From Thermoflexibacter ruber (lineage in GTDB: Bacteria; Bacteroidota; Bacteroidia; Cytophagales; Thermoflexibacteraceae): a stretch of DNA of 64,000 nucleotides. Positions 26,552 through 34,745 of this stretch are shown here, piece by piece. Numbering within the stretch: the stretch's first letter is position 1; each line of letters begins with the position of its first letter. The stretch is from the NCBI RefSeq assembly GCF_900113045.1, contig NZ_FONY01000027.1, forward strand, positions 16,866 through 80,865. The letters are read 5' to 3'. Both the position numbers and the translations under genes were made by a program. The notes beneath the pieces are model-generated. The model did not search any database, was not told where the DNA came from, and saw only the letters and a program-made list of their open reading frames with translations.

Positions 26552-26589
26552 AAGCATCTCCGCCAAGCTAAGACTTGGCGGAAATGCTT
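26552..26589. terminator. Strong hairpin terminator after xylB
   Basis: AAGCATCTCCGCCAAG (26552-26567) pairs with CTTGGCGGAAATGCTT (26574-26589) with one mismatch and a six-base loop, the most GC-rich hairpin in the area. It sits 29 bases past the leftward xylB stop. The T-rich side (GTTTAATTTTG) is on the right, so in the leftward direction the T run is weak. Confidence 0.6.
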
Positions 26590-26617
26590 GTTTAATTTTG
26601 TGATTTGAGTATCTTCA

Positions 26618-28090
26618 TCAAGCAATCAAAGAGTTAAGTTTGCTTAGCCAATTTTGATAGACTTCCTCATATTTTTCTTTTAAGTCTGCTTGTGGCTCTA
26701 TGGTTTGGGTTTTGTGCAGACCTACAAAAGCCTCTAAAAAAGAGGGATATATGCCTGCACCTACTCCGCCTGCTCTCGCTGCCCCTTGCGAGCCATCTGT
26801 GTTATAAAGTTCTACCACGGTATTGGTAGCATTAGCAAAAGTTTGAGCAAAAAGAGGACTTAAAAACATATTGGCATCTCCTGCTTTGACGGTTTTTGCA
26901 TGCACATCTATCCCTTTCATTACATCGAAGCCGTAACGCAGGGCAAAAACAATTCCCTCTTGGACAGCCCTTGCCAAATGTGCTTTGGTGTGTAGGTTAA
27001 ATTGCAAACCTAAAATATTTCCTCCTATTTCCTTGTTAGCCAATACTCTCTCAGACCCATTACCAAAGGGAAGGATACAAAGTCCATCTGCCCCTATTGG
27101 TGCTTGGCTGGCTAATTGGTTGATGGCTTGGTAGGAGGTCTGCTCAGAAAATACATTTCTTCTCAGCCAAGAGTTTAAGATACCTGTTCCATTGATACAG
27201 AGAAGAATACCTGCTTTGTGATTGACGTGTAAGAAAGTATTTACCCTTGAAAGTTTATCGTACTGGAAGCTATCACTTACGCCATATACTACGCCAGAAG
27301 TGCCTGCGGTAGCGGCTACTTCCCCCGCATTTAGCACATTAAGAGAAAAAGCATTATTTGGCTGGTCGCCAGCGCGATAAGCTATCCAAGTTCCTGCTTC
27401 TAAACCCAACTCTTCGCTTGCTTTTTTACCTAATTGGGCTTGCTGTCCAAAAGAAGGCACGATAGTAGGCACTAAGAATCTGTCAATGCCGTAGTATGCC
27501 AAAAGAAAATCTGCTATCTTCTTTTCTTTGAAATCCCACAAGATTCCCTCAGATAAGCCCGAGGCGGTGGTTTGTACTTCCCCACTCATTTTCATAGCGA
27601 TATAATCTCCCGGAAGCATGAATCTATACGCTTGGGCATATAAATCTGGCTCGTTTTCTTTTACCCATTTTAGCTTAGAAGCGGTAAAATTAGCTGGTGA
27701 GTTGAGTAAGTGAGCCAGACACTGCTCTTCTCCAATCTCACCAAAAGCTTTCTCCCCAATTTGCACTGCCCTACTATCGCACCAAATAATAGAGGGACGG
27801 AGTGGTTGCAAATCTTTGTTTACCACTACCAAGCCGTGCATTTGATAAGAAATTCCTATGGATTTGATGTCTTGCTTGCTTACTCCTGATTGGTGCAGTA
27901 GTTGTTGGGTAGCCTGTTTGACGTACTCCCACCATTTGTCAGGGTGTTGCTCTGCCCAGCCTGCTTTGAGGGCAATCATTTCCATTTCGCTTGAGGGTGC
28001 GGTAGCAGAGGCTTTTACCTTGCCTGTCTCAGCTTCTAACAAGGTGGCTTTGATAGAAGAACTACCAATATCATAACCTAAGAGATACAT
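26618..28090 (-). CDS. xylB: Xylulokinase-like FGGY carbohydrate kinase
   Basis: 490 residues. The N-terminal FGGY motif is LLGYDIGSSSIKATLLEA; further typical stretches are SIGISYQMHGLVVVNKD, IIWCDSRA, AATAGTSGVVYGVSD and AVQEGIVFALRYGFDVMKG. The expected reaction is ATP-dependent phosphorylation of D-xylulose, feeding the pentose phosphate pathway; specificity within FGGY kinases cannot be fixed from sequence alone. No xylose isomerase or xylose transporter is adjacent, though a sodium/sugar symporter-type gene lies 5 kb away. Confidence 0.85.
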   Translation of the reverse strand: MYLLGYDIGSSSIKATLLEAETGKVKASATAPSSEMEMIALKAGWAEQHPDKWWEYVKQATQQLLHQSGVSKQDIKSIGISYQMHGLVVVNKDLQPLRPSIIWCDSRAVQIGEKAFGEIGEEQCLAHLLNSPANFTASKLKWVKENEPDLYAQAYRFMLPGDYIAMKMSGEVQTTASGLSEGILWDFKEKKIADFLLAYYGIDRFLVPTIVPSFGQQAQLGKKASEELGLEAGTWIAYRAGDQPNNAFSLNVLNAGEVAATAGTSGVVYGVSDSFQYDKLSRVNTFLHVNHKAGILLCINGTGILNSWLRRNVFSEQTSYQAINQLASQAPIGADGLCILPFGNGSERVLANKEIGGNILGLQFNLHTKAHLARAVQEGIVFALRYGFDVMKGIDVHAKTVKAGDANMFLSPLFAQTFANATNTVVELYNTDGSQGAARAGGVGAGIYPSFLEAFVGLHKTQTIEPQADLKEKYEEVYQNWLSKLNSLIA

Positions 28091-28268
28091 TTTGAAATAG
28101 TTATAATTTGAGAAAGATATAAGTTATTAGTTTAGGCTTTGAAGTTAGAGATTTTTTGAATGAAATTACTTATTTCTAACAAAAAGCAATATGTTTCGTT
28201 AAGATATAAAACTATATCAACATTTGGCTTTGCTTTTTTCTTTAACCACTTTAAAAATTGAATTGACT

Positions 28269-29486
28269 ATGGAAAAACAAATCAAATTTTCTTCAATCAT
28301 CTTATTAGCTTTCTTACTGCTCGTGATAGTAGGTGTTTGCGCTTGTAAAAAAGAGGCTCAAGAACCTGATATTGTAGATACAACCCCTTTGAACCCCGCA
28401 CAATGGCAAACTTTTGATGCTTTCCCTACACTTTCGTTTCGCGCCCCTGTGGACATGACTCATGCGGGCGATGGAACGAATCGTATTTTTGTGGTAGAGC
28501 AGGCAGGAAGGATACAAGTATTTCCGAACTCTACTAACGCTACTCAAAGTACGTTTTTAGATATTACTTCAAGAGTGCTTTCTGGAGGTGAATTAGGTTT
28601 GTTGGGCTTAGCATTTCACCCTGACTATCGCAACAATGGGCTACTTTTTATCAATTACACGCGAAGGAATACCAGCGGTCAGACAGAATCTGTTATCTCT
28701 CGTTTTAGGGTAAATAGTGCCAATCCCAATCAGGCAGATGCAAATAGCGAACAGATTTTACTTACTTTTCCGCAACCCTTTGCCAATCACAACGGCGGGT
28801 CTATTTTCTTTGGCAACGATGGGTTCTTGTATATTGCCTCTGGCGATGGTGGCAGTGGAGGCGACCCTCAAAACAACTCTCAGAACTTGGGTAATTTGCT
28901 TGGTAAGATTTTGCGGATAGACGTAAATCGTACCGAAGGTAACTTGCAATATGCTATTCCCTCTGACAATCCTTTTGTTAGTACGCCTAATGCACGCAGA
29001 GAAATCTATGCCTACGGACTTCGCAATCCTTGGAAAACTTCTCTGGACAGACAATCAGGGCGTATTTGGTCGGCAGATGTAGGACAAAATGCAAGAGAAG
29101 AAGTAAACTTAATAGAAAAAGGAGGGAACTATGGCTGGAGATTTCGCGAAGGGAAAATTTGCTACAATCCTGCGGCTAACTGTCCCTCACAAGACTTGGT
29201 AGAGCCGATTTGGGATTATAGCCATGCTGAGGGTCGGTCTGTAACAGGAGGATATGTATATAGAGGAAGAAAGTTCCCAGAACTGAGAGGAAAATACATT
29301 TATGGAGATTACATCAGTGGTAAAGTTTGGGTACTTACTTACGATGAGGCTAACAAAACAGTAAAAAACGAAGACCTACTCCAAGTCTTAGGGGCTATTT
29401 CTTCTTTTGGGCAAGACGAGGAGGGAGAAGTTTATGTTTGTAATTATCAGTCAGGCAAAATATTAGGCATTAGGAAAACTCAATAA
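28269..29486 (+). CDS. Lipoprotein PQQ-dependent sugar dehydrogenase (glucose/sorbosone type)
   Basis: The chosen start MEKQIKFSSIILLAFLLLVI (ATG at 28269) makes a lipoprotein signal with lipobox VCAC; the upstream ATG at 28224 adds a leader lacking signal character. The beta-propeller has DMTHAGDGTNRIFVVEQAGR, GELGLLGLAFHPDYRNNG, FANHNGGSIFFGNDGFLYI with the likely catalytic His, GDGGSGGDPQNNSQN, and YGLRNPWKTSLDRQSGRIW. These match soluble quinoprotein glucose/sorbosone dehydrogenases, which oxidise aldoses with PQQ. No PQQ synthesis genes are visible, so the cofactor would be supplied from elsewhere. Ends two bases from the convergent thiamine-binding-like gene. Confidence 0.85.
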   Translation: MEKQIKFSSIILLAFLLLVIVGVCACKKEAQEPDIVDTTPLNPAQWQTFDAFPTLSFRAPVDMTHAGDGTNRIFVVEQAGRIQVFPNSTNATQSTFLDITSRVLSGGELGLLGLAFHPDYRNNGLLFINYTRRNTSGQTESVISRFRVNSANPNQADANSEQILLTFPQPFANHNGGSIFFGNDGFLYIASGDGGSGGDPQNNSQNLGNLLGKILRIDVNRTEGNLQYAIPSDNPFVSTPNARREIYAYGLRNPWKTSLDRQSGRIWSADVGQNAREEVNLIEKGGNYGWRFREGKICYNPAANCPSQDLVEPIWDYSHAEGRSVTGGYVYRGRKFPELRGKYIYGDYISGKVWVLTYDEANKTVKNEDLLQVLGAISSFGQDEEGEVYVCNYQSGKILGIRKTQ

Positions 29487-29488
29487 GG

Positions 29489-29743
29489 CTATTTCTGCTT
29501 ATACTTGAGTTCACCTCTGCCCATTTTCATGACCAATACGGCTTGCTGTTTTTCATAAATTGTTGTCATTTCTTTTTCAATAGAGGTCATTACTTGGTTG
29601 ATTTCTCCAAAAATCTGTGTACTCATACCATTGGTAATGACCTCTAATTGTGTGTTTTGGCGGATATTAGCAATAAAATCTAAAATAATCTGCTCGTAGT
29701 TTTCGCTAAGCGGATACAAGCTAATTTCTACACTAATTTTCAT
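29489..29743 (-). CDS. Small thiamine-binding/YKOF-like ferredoxin-fold protein
   Basis: 84 residues beginning MKISVEISLYPLSENYEQII and containing VITNGMSTQIFGEINQVM. This pattern fits the MTH1187/YkoF-type thiamine-binding family, small alpha-beta proteins that bind hydroxymethylpyrimidine or thiamine in some members. No transport partner is near it, so function here is uncertain. Start fixed by the first Met; no RBS is strong. Confidence 0.65.
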   Translation of the reverse strand: MKISVEISLYPLSENYEQIILDFIANIRQNTQLEVITNGMSTQIFGEINQVMTSIEKEMTTIYEKQQAVLVMKMGRGELKYKQK

Positions 29744-29775
29744 AAGTAAGCCTATATTTATTTGATAAAGTTCTC

Positions 29776-29783
29776 TATTTTTG
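29776..29783 (+). promoter_or_regulatory. Possible -7 element before proC
   Basis: TATTTTTG matches TAnnTTTG and lies 41 bases before the ATG; no well-spaced -33 element. Confidence 0.25.
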
Positions 29784-29824
29784 AAGCCTTATTACAAATC
29801 TCATAAAAATTAATTAACAAACAA

Positions 29825-30625
29825 ATGAAGATTTTGATTATTGGCGGCGGAAACATGGGCAAGACTTATGCAGATAGTTTTCTCGCTAATCATGCTATTC
29901 AAAAAGATGACTTATACATTTTGGAGCATTTTGAGGAAAAAGTCAATTATTTCAAATCTATTGGCTTCAAGAATGTATTTTTCCAACCAGACGAATACAT
30001 TAAAGCCATGGATTTGATTATTTTGGCTATCAAGCCCCAAGATACGCAAGCCCTTTTTCCTAAGATTAGTCCTTATATACAAGAAGGACAGACCGTGCTA
30101 AGCATCATGGCAGGGGTACGCATAGAAACCTTGAAAAAAGAACTCCCAACCAAGAAAATAGTTAGGGCGATGCCAAATCTTCCCGCTCAGATAGGTATGG
30201 GTATGACGGGCTTTACATCGGCAGAGGAAGTAAGCAAGGAAGAGGTTTTCAATATCCAAAACTTATTGAATACTACGGGTAAGTCTTTGTATTTTGATGA
30301 TGAGAGCAAGTTAGATGCGGTTACGGCTATCTCAGGGAGTGGACCTGCCTATGTGTTTTATTTCATGGACGCTATGATAGAAACTGCTATGCAAATGGGC
30401 TTTACCAAAGTGCAAGCAGAATTATTGGTAGAGCAAACGTTCATGGGAGCAGTACATTTGCTTAATATTCACAATATTAGTTGCAAAGAATGGATAGCAA
30501 GGGTAGCCTCTAAGGGAGGTACTACTGAGGCGGCATTGGTGCAGTTTGCTAACTTAAAACTCAGCAATGCAATTCAAGAGGGGCTAAAGGCGGCAAAGCA
30601 GCGAGCTACTGAATTAGGAAAGTAA
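29825..30625 (+). CDS. proC: Pyrroline-5-carboxylate reductase
   Basis: 266 residues. Rossmann start ILIIGGGNMGKTYADSFL; LIILAIKPQDTQALFPKI; VRAMPNLPAQIGMGMTG; and the family signature AISGSGPAYVFYFMDAM; the C-terminal motif ASKGGTTEAALVQF is also present. It reduces pyrroline-5-carboxylate to proline with NAD(P)H, completing the pathway begun by proB. Not in an operon with proB; both stand alone. Confidence 0.93.
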   Translation: MKILIIGGGNMGKTYADSFLANHAIQKDDLYILEHFEEKVNYFKSIGFKNVFFQPDEYIKAMDLIILAIKPQDTQALFPKISPYIQEGQTVLSIMAGVRIETLKKELPTKKIVRAMPNLPAQIGMGMTGFTSAEEVSKEEVFNIQNLLNTTGKSLYFDDESKLDAVTAISGSGPAYVFYFMDAMIETAMQMGFTKVQAELLVEQTFMGAVHLLNIHNISCKEWIARVASKGGTTEAALVQFANLKLSNAIQEGLKAAKQRATELGK

Positions 30626-30675
30626 ATTTTTGTTAATCGTGTAACTTTTAGGGTGGCTTTGATATTATGGTAATG

Positions 30676-30750
30676 TTTAGCCACGAATGACACGAATTTT
30701 CACGAATGGTTCAAGGTTTAGCCACGAATGACACGAATTTTCACGAATGG
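30676..30750 (+). repeat. Tandem pair of identical 34-base GCCACGAAT-type repeats
   Basis: 30676-30709 and 30717-30750 are identical (TTTAGCCACGAATGACACGA and so on), separated by seven bases. Within each unit the word CACGAAT recurs three times. The second copy contains an ATG that makes a spurious N-terminal extension for the next gene. A related family (GCCACTAAT) lies at 42319-42419. Confidence 0.8.
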
Positions 30751-30772
30751 ATTTATAAATCAAAAAACAATA

Positions 30773-31867
30773 ATGAAATACACTATAGCTTTTATGAAAC
30801 TTTGCTTACTTGCTTTTACTGCTATCTTTCTGTTTGCGTGTAGCATGGAGCGCAGCGCAGAAAATGGAAATTTAGTGCCTTCCAGAGGAGATAGTGGGGA
30901 AATTTTACTTTTCATGGACTCTACCAAGTGGGAAGGAGAGTTAGGTAAAGCAGTAAGAGAAGTATTCTCTGCACGCCTTGCGGGAACGCTGAGAGAGGAG
31001 CGAATTTTTACGCTCCGCTATATCAATCCATTAGCCCTGAATGATGTACTAAAATCACATAGAAATATTGTGATGGTTACTTCGTTGGAAAGCAGTTCTA
31101 AGGAAACACGCAAACTCAAAAGTTTTTATACCGAAGAAAGCCTAAAAACTATAGAGCAGACAGATAGCTTGTTTATGCTACTAAAATATGAGCAATTCGC
31201 CAAAGACCAGATTTTACTGTTTTTGTTTAGCAAAACAGACCAAGGGCTTATTAAGCAGCTCAAAGCCAATAAGGAACGACTGCAAGAAATTTTTAACAGT
31301 GCAGAGGTTAGAAGACTATCGCAAAGACTTTATAAAGCCAAAGAGCAAACGAATATAAGCAAGCAAATAACAGAAAAACATGGATTCAAAGTAAGAATTC
31401 CTTTTGGTTATGAACAAGTTGTGAATGAGAAAAGTACAGACGGTAAGGAGGGCTTCCTTTGGCATCGTTTGTTAGACCCTGAAATAGATAAGTCATTTTT
31501 TGTAGCTTACAAACCTTATGAAAACCAAAATCAGTTTGAAAAAGATAGTATTATCAGTTGGAGGAATCAAATCTGCAAAAAATACCTCTATGGCGACCCT
31601 GACAACAAAGAATCGTATGTAGTTACAGAAACTTTAGAACCTCCTGTATCTAAGCCCCTTATGGTCAAAGGTAGATATACTATGGAAACGCGCGGACTTT
31701 GGAAAACCAATAATATTTCTATGGGAGGCTCCTTTATCAGCTATGTTTTTACAGACAATAAAAAAGGCAGAATTTATTACGCAGAAGGTTTTGTCTATGC
31801 CCCATCTAAGATGACTAAACGAGAGTATATCAGGGAGTTGCAAGTAATTCTGACGAGTATAGAGTAA
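30773..31867 (+). CDS. DUF4837 family lipoprotein
   Basis: The start at 30773 (MKYTIAFMKLCLLAFTAIFL) gives a lipoprotein signal with Cys23 at FACS; the longer frame from 30728 starts inside the dispersed repeat and is rejected. The mature protein opens with the family pattern RGDSGEILLFMDSTKWEGEL, then GKAVREVFSARLAG, and later FWVALYKPYENQ-like segments near the middle (FLWHRLLDPEIDKSFFVAYK). DUF4837 is found mainly in Bacteroidota; its function is not known. Lipid anchoring to the envelope is inferred. Confidence 0.75.
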   Translation: MKYTIAFMKLCLLAFTAIFLFACSMERSAENGNLVPSRGDSGEILLFMDSTKWEGELGKAVREVFSARLAGTLREERIFTLRYINPLALNDVLKSHRNIVMVTSLESSSKETRKLKSFYTEESLKTIEQTDSLFMLLKYEQFAKDQILLFLFSKTDQGLIKQLKANKERLQEIFNSAEVRRLSQRLYKAKEQTNISKQITEKHGFKVRIPFGYEQVVNEKSTDGKEGFLWHRLLDPEIDKSFFVAYKPYENQNQFEKDSIISWRNQICKKYLYGDPDNKESYVVTETLEPPVSKPLMVKGRYTMETRGLWKTNNISMGGSFISYVFTDNKKGRIYYAEGFVYAPSKMTKREYIRELQVILTSIE

Positions 31868-31967
31868 AGTTGATATAATTTTTCTAAGATTTTTATAATA
31901 ACCAAACAAGATTTGCGTTTTTTTAACAAAATCTCTATCAACTATTTTACTTAAAATACGTAATACA

Positions 31968-32219
31968 ATGTTTGGTTGGTTTATTGCTTTTTTCCTAATA
32001 GTTACTTCTCTGGGAGGGGTAATTAGGATACTGAGAGAGAGGAACTACTCTCCTATGCTTACAGAATTTATTTTTGTGATTTTAGTGGTGGCTGTTTTTG
32101 CAGGGGCGTTTTATTTTTTCTGCTCATGGTTAGGGTGGGTAGGCATTATCCCTGCATTAATCTCTGCAAGTTTTGTTTTCCAAATCTTAGATAAGATGGG
32201 CTATGAGATGCCTAAATAA
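31968..32219 (+). CDS. Small membrane protein, unknown
   Basis: 83 residues with two or three hydrophobic segments (FIAFFLIVTSLGGVIRIL, then EFIFVILVVAVFAGAFYFF, then WVGIIPALISASFVF). The start codon is preceded by an A/T-rich leader and the gene lies between a lipoprotein and the acetyltransferase on the same strand. No domain recognised; being a coherent open frame with typical membrane composition it is probably real. Confidence 0.55.
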   Translation: MFGWFIAFFLIVTSLGGVIRILRERNYSPMLTEFIFVILVVAVFAGAFYFFCSWLGWVGIIPALISASFVFQILDKMGYEMPK

Positions 32220-32283
32220 TTACTAAAATCCAGCGTCTAACATTTATCAAAACCAATCACTTCAATAAACTTTTATATCTAAA

Positions 32284-32754
32284 TTGCAAGAAAATAAATA
32301 TCATAGTGAATCGCAAGACCTTACTTTTCAGAGAGTAACTTCTGAGGAAGCTAAAAAGGTTTTTGTGGCTCAACTAATAGAAGCCCAACTTCCCTATGCA
32401 GACTTAGGGGAAGCAACGGAACTTTTTGTACTACTTGATGCTGAGAATAAAGTCATAGGTACTGCGGGCTTAGAATGGTATGGGCAAAATATCCTACTTC
32501 GCTCAGTAAGTGTATCAAAGTGTTCTCAAGGCAAAGGTATTGGAAAACAAATTCTACTTGAAACAGAGGGTATTGCCCGTAGTCGTCAGGCAAAGGGTAT
32601 TTATTTACTAACAGAAACCGCCAAGGACTTTTTTGAAAAGAATAACTATGTGATTACTCCTCGCCAATCCATTCCCCAAGAAGTACTTACTTCTCCACAA
32701 TTCACCTCTACTTGTCCCTCTACGGCTACGGCTATGGTGAAAATGCTTATCTGA
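32284..32754 (+). CDS. arsN2: ArsN2-type arsenic-resistance GNAT acetyltransferase (TTG start)
   Basis: 156 residues. No ATG lies between the preceding in-frame stop (32266-32268) and the conserved core, so a TTG at 32284 is the best start. The body fits ArsN2: LIEAQLPYADLGEATELFVL, VIGTAGLEWYGQNILLRSVS, a GNAT acetyl-CoA loop GKGIGKQILLE, IYLLTETAKDFFEKNNYV and a late CPSTATAMVKM. Family members acetylate organoarsenical or related compounds and are normally in ars operons; here it is 19 kb from arsR-arsC. Activity on arsenicals is inferred from family only. Confidence 0.75.
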   Translation: MQENKYHSESQDLTFQRVTSEEAKKVFVAQLIEAQLPYADLGEATELFVLLDAENKVIGTAGLEWYGQNILLRSVSVSKCSQGKGIGKQILLETEGIARSRQAKGIYLLTETAKDFFEKNNYVITPRQSIPQEVLTSPQFTSTCPSTATAMVKMLI

Positions 32755-32781
32755 CCTTTACAAATTCATCTTTTCTATGAC

Positions 32782-32810
32782 TTTTGATAAAAATATGTTT
32801 TTTATCAAAA
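32782..32810. terminator. AT-rich hairpin after arsN2
   Basis: TTTTGATAAAAA (32782-32793) and TTTTTATCAAAA (32799-32810) are perfect arms around a five-base loop. It lies 28 bases after the arsN2 stop. Low GC makes it a weak terminator, but its symmetry is striking. Confidence 0.45.
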
Positions 32811-32916
32811 ATTACCACTTCGAGTACTGAAATGTAGATACAAATTTTTATCATAGCAGACTCAAAGCAAGTAAAATTTGTAAGTACACTACATTACCAT
32901 TTTTAACAGAGTAAAT

Positions 32917-34482
32917 ATGAAATTTTCAGAATTAGACATTGCTGTTTTTGTTGGCTACTGTTTGCTCATAGTAGCCGTAGGTCTTTGGGTATCTCGCGAC
33001 AAAAAAGGGCATCAAAAAGACTCCAAAGATTATTTTTTAGCAGGTAGTACGCTTCCTTGGTGGGCAATAGGTGCTTCGCTGATTGCCTCTAACATCTCTG
33101 CCGAGCAGTTTATCGGAATGTCAGGCTCAGGATACGCTTTGGGCTTAGGCATAGCTACGTATGAGTGGATGGCAGCCGCTACCCTTTTGGTCGTGGGCAA
33201 GTTTTTTCTTCCCATTTTTTTAGATAAAAAAATTTATACCATGCCCCAATTTTTAGAAATCCGCTACGATAAGCGCGTAAGAACGAGTTTAGCGGTTTAT
33301 TGGCTTCTGGTATATATTTTTGTCAATCTGACATCTGTGTTGTATTTGGGAGCTTTGACCTTGAAAACGGTCATGGGCATAGATTTGACTATAGCCATTA
33401 TTTGTTTGGCTATTTTTTCCTTAGTTTATTCTATATATGGAGGGCTAATGGCTGTAGCTTGGACAGATGTAGTGCAGGTTGCCTTTTTGGTGCTGGGAGG
33501 TTTGATAACTACCTATTTGGCATTGGACACGCTGAGCGAAGGAGCAGGAGTATTTACAGGACTTTCTACTTTGCTGGCAAAAGCACCAGAGCGATTTGAT
33601 ATGATACTCGATAGTTCACACCCAAGCTACAAGGACTTGCCCGGTATTAGCGTGCTGATAGGGGGAATGTGGATTGCTAACTTGAACTATTGGGGTTGTA
33701 ATCAGTACATTACGCAAAGAGCCTTAGCCGCCAAAAATCTTTCAGAAGCACAGCGAGGGATTATCTTTGCAGGCTTCTTAAAACTCATTATGCCTTTGAT
33801 AGTAGTGATTCCGGGGATTGTGGCTTTTGTGCTGAAGCCTGACCTACCTAAGGCAGACGAAGCCTATCCTTGGCTGTTGAATAGTTTTGTTCCTGTTGGG
33901 TTAAAAGGATTGGCATTTGCGGCATTGGTCGCCGCAGTAGTGTCTTCTTTGAGTTCGATGACCAATAGCATCGCCACTATTTTTTCTATGGACTTATATA
34001 AAGAATATATCAAAAAGGAAGCCAGCGAAGCAAACTTAGTTTTTACTGGACGCATGATTGGGATAGCGGCTATGGTCGTAGCCATTGTAGTTGCTCCTTT
34101 CCTTTCTACCTTAGACCAAGCTTTCCAATTCATTCAGGAGTTTACAGGTTTTGTAAGTCCGGGGGTGGTAGCCATTTTCTTGCTTGGTCTTTTCTGGAAA
34201 AAGACTACGGCTAATGCGGCACTCTGGTCAGCTATTTTGTCTGTGCCTGTATCCTTGCTGTTTAAGTTTCTGCTTCCAGACTTGCCTTTTTTAGACCGCA
34301 TGGGCGTGATTTTTCTATCTTTATGTGCTTTGATGGTGGGTATTAGCTTGTATGAAAGCAAAGTAGAAAATCCCAAAGGCATTGTGCTGAATAAAAAACT
34401 TTTCCATACAGACATAGTATTTAATGTAGGGGCAATCACTATTTGCATCATTCTTGCCTTTTTGTATGCACGCTTTTGGTAG
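32917..34482 (+). CDS. Sodium:solute symporter (SSS family), probable sugar carrier
   Basis: 521 residues with about 13-14 hydrophobic segments. The N-terminal FSELDIAVFVGYCLLIVAVG and KDYFLAGSTLPWWAIGASLI, followed by NISAEQFIGMSGSGYALGLG, are typical of SSS carriers such as SglT; later PQFLEIRYDKRVRTSLAVYW and ALVAAVVSSLSSMTNSIATI, the latter in the conserved sodium-site helix. It couples sodium entry to uptake of a sugar or related solute. The ORF sits alone, but xylB and the sugar dehydrogenase upstream make a sugar substrate plausible. Confidence 0.85.
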   Translation: MKFSELDIAVFVGYCLLIVAVGLWVSRDKKGHQKDSKDYFLAGSTLPWWAIGASLIASNISAEQFIGMSGSGYALGLGIATYEWMAAATLLVVGKFFLPIFLDKKIYTMPQFLEIRYDKRVRTSLAVYWLLVYIFVNLTSVLYLGALTLKTVMGIDLTIAIICLAIFSLVYSIYGGLMAVAWTDVVQVAFLVLGGLITTYLALDTLSEGAGVFTGLSTLLAKAPERFDMILDSSHPSYKDLPGISVLIGGMWIANLNYWGCNQYITQRALAAKNLSEAQRGIIFAGFLKLIMPLIVVIPGIVAFVLKPDLPKADEAYPWLLNSFVPVGLKGLAFAALVAAVVSSLSSMTNSIATIFSMDLYKEYIKKEASEANLVFTGRMIGIAAMVVAIVVAPFLSTLDQAFQFIQEFTGFVSPGVVAIFLLGLFWKKTTANAALWSAILSVPVSLLFKFLLPDLPFLDRMGVIFLSLCALMVGISLYESKVENPKGIVLNKKLFHTDIVFNVGAITICIILAFLYARFW

Positions 34483-34523
34483 GTTCGCTTTTTCAAAAAA
34501 GTAAAAAGTAAAATATTATATAT

Positions 34524-34566
34524 AAAGCCTCTCCTATTTTCTTACCACAATTTTGGCTGAGGCTTT
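34524..34566 (+). terminator. Weak candidate terminator after the symporter gene
   Basis: AAAGCCTC (34524-34531) pairs with GAGGCTTT (34559-34566) but the loop is 27 bases and no T run follows. Confidence 0.25.
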
Positions 34567-34569
34567 GCA

Positions 34570-34577
34570 TAACTTTG
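34570..34577 (+). promoter_or_regulatory. Possible -7 element for ctpA
   Basis: TAACTTTG matches TAnnTTTG exactly. The only nearby TTTG (34552-34555) is 14 bases away, too close for a standard spacer. The leader to the ATG would be about 160 bases. Confidence 0.25.
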
Positions 34578-34745
34578 CTTAAAATTTGAATATTAGTACT
34601 AAAATACTTATTTTCGTTAGTCGAATTTATTTGATAAAAACCATACTTGCTACAAGTGATTACTATAAACAAGACATAATCAACAAAACAATCTATTTAT
34701 GTATATTCATCGCTTTTATTTTACAGCAAAATTTTAGTTTTTCTT

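Noticed and set aside
30728..30772. Upstream start for the DUF4837 gene
   Set aside because: The ATG lies inside the dispersed repeat and the added residues spoil the lipoprotein signal that begins at 30773.
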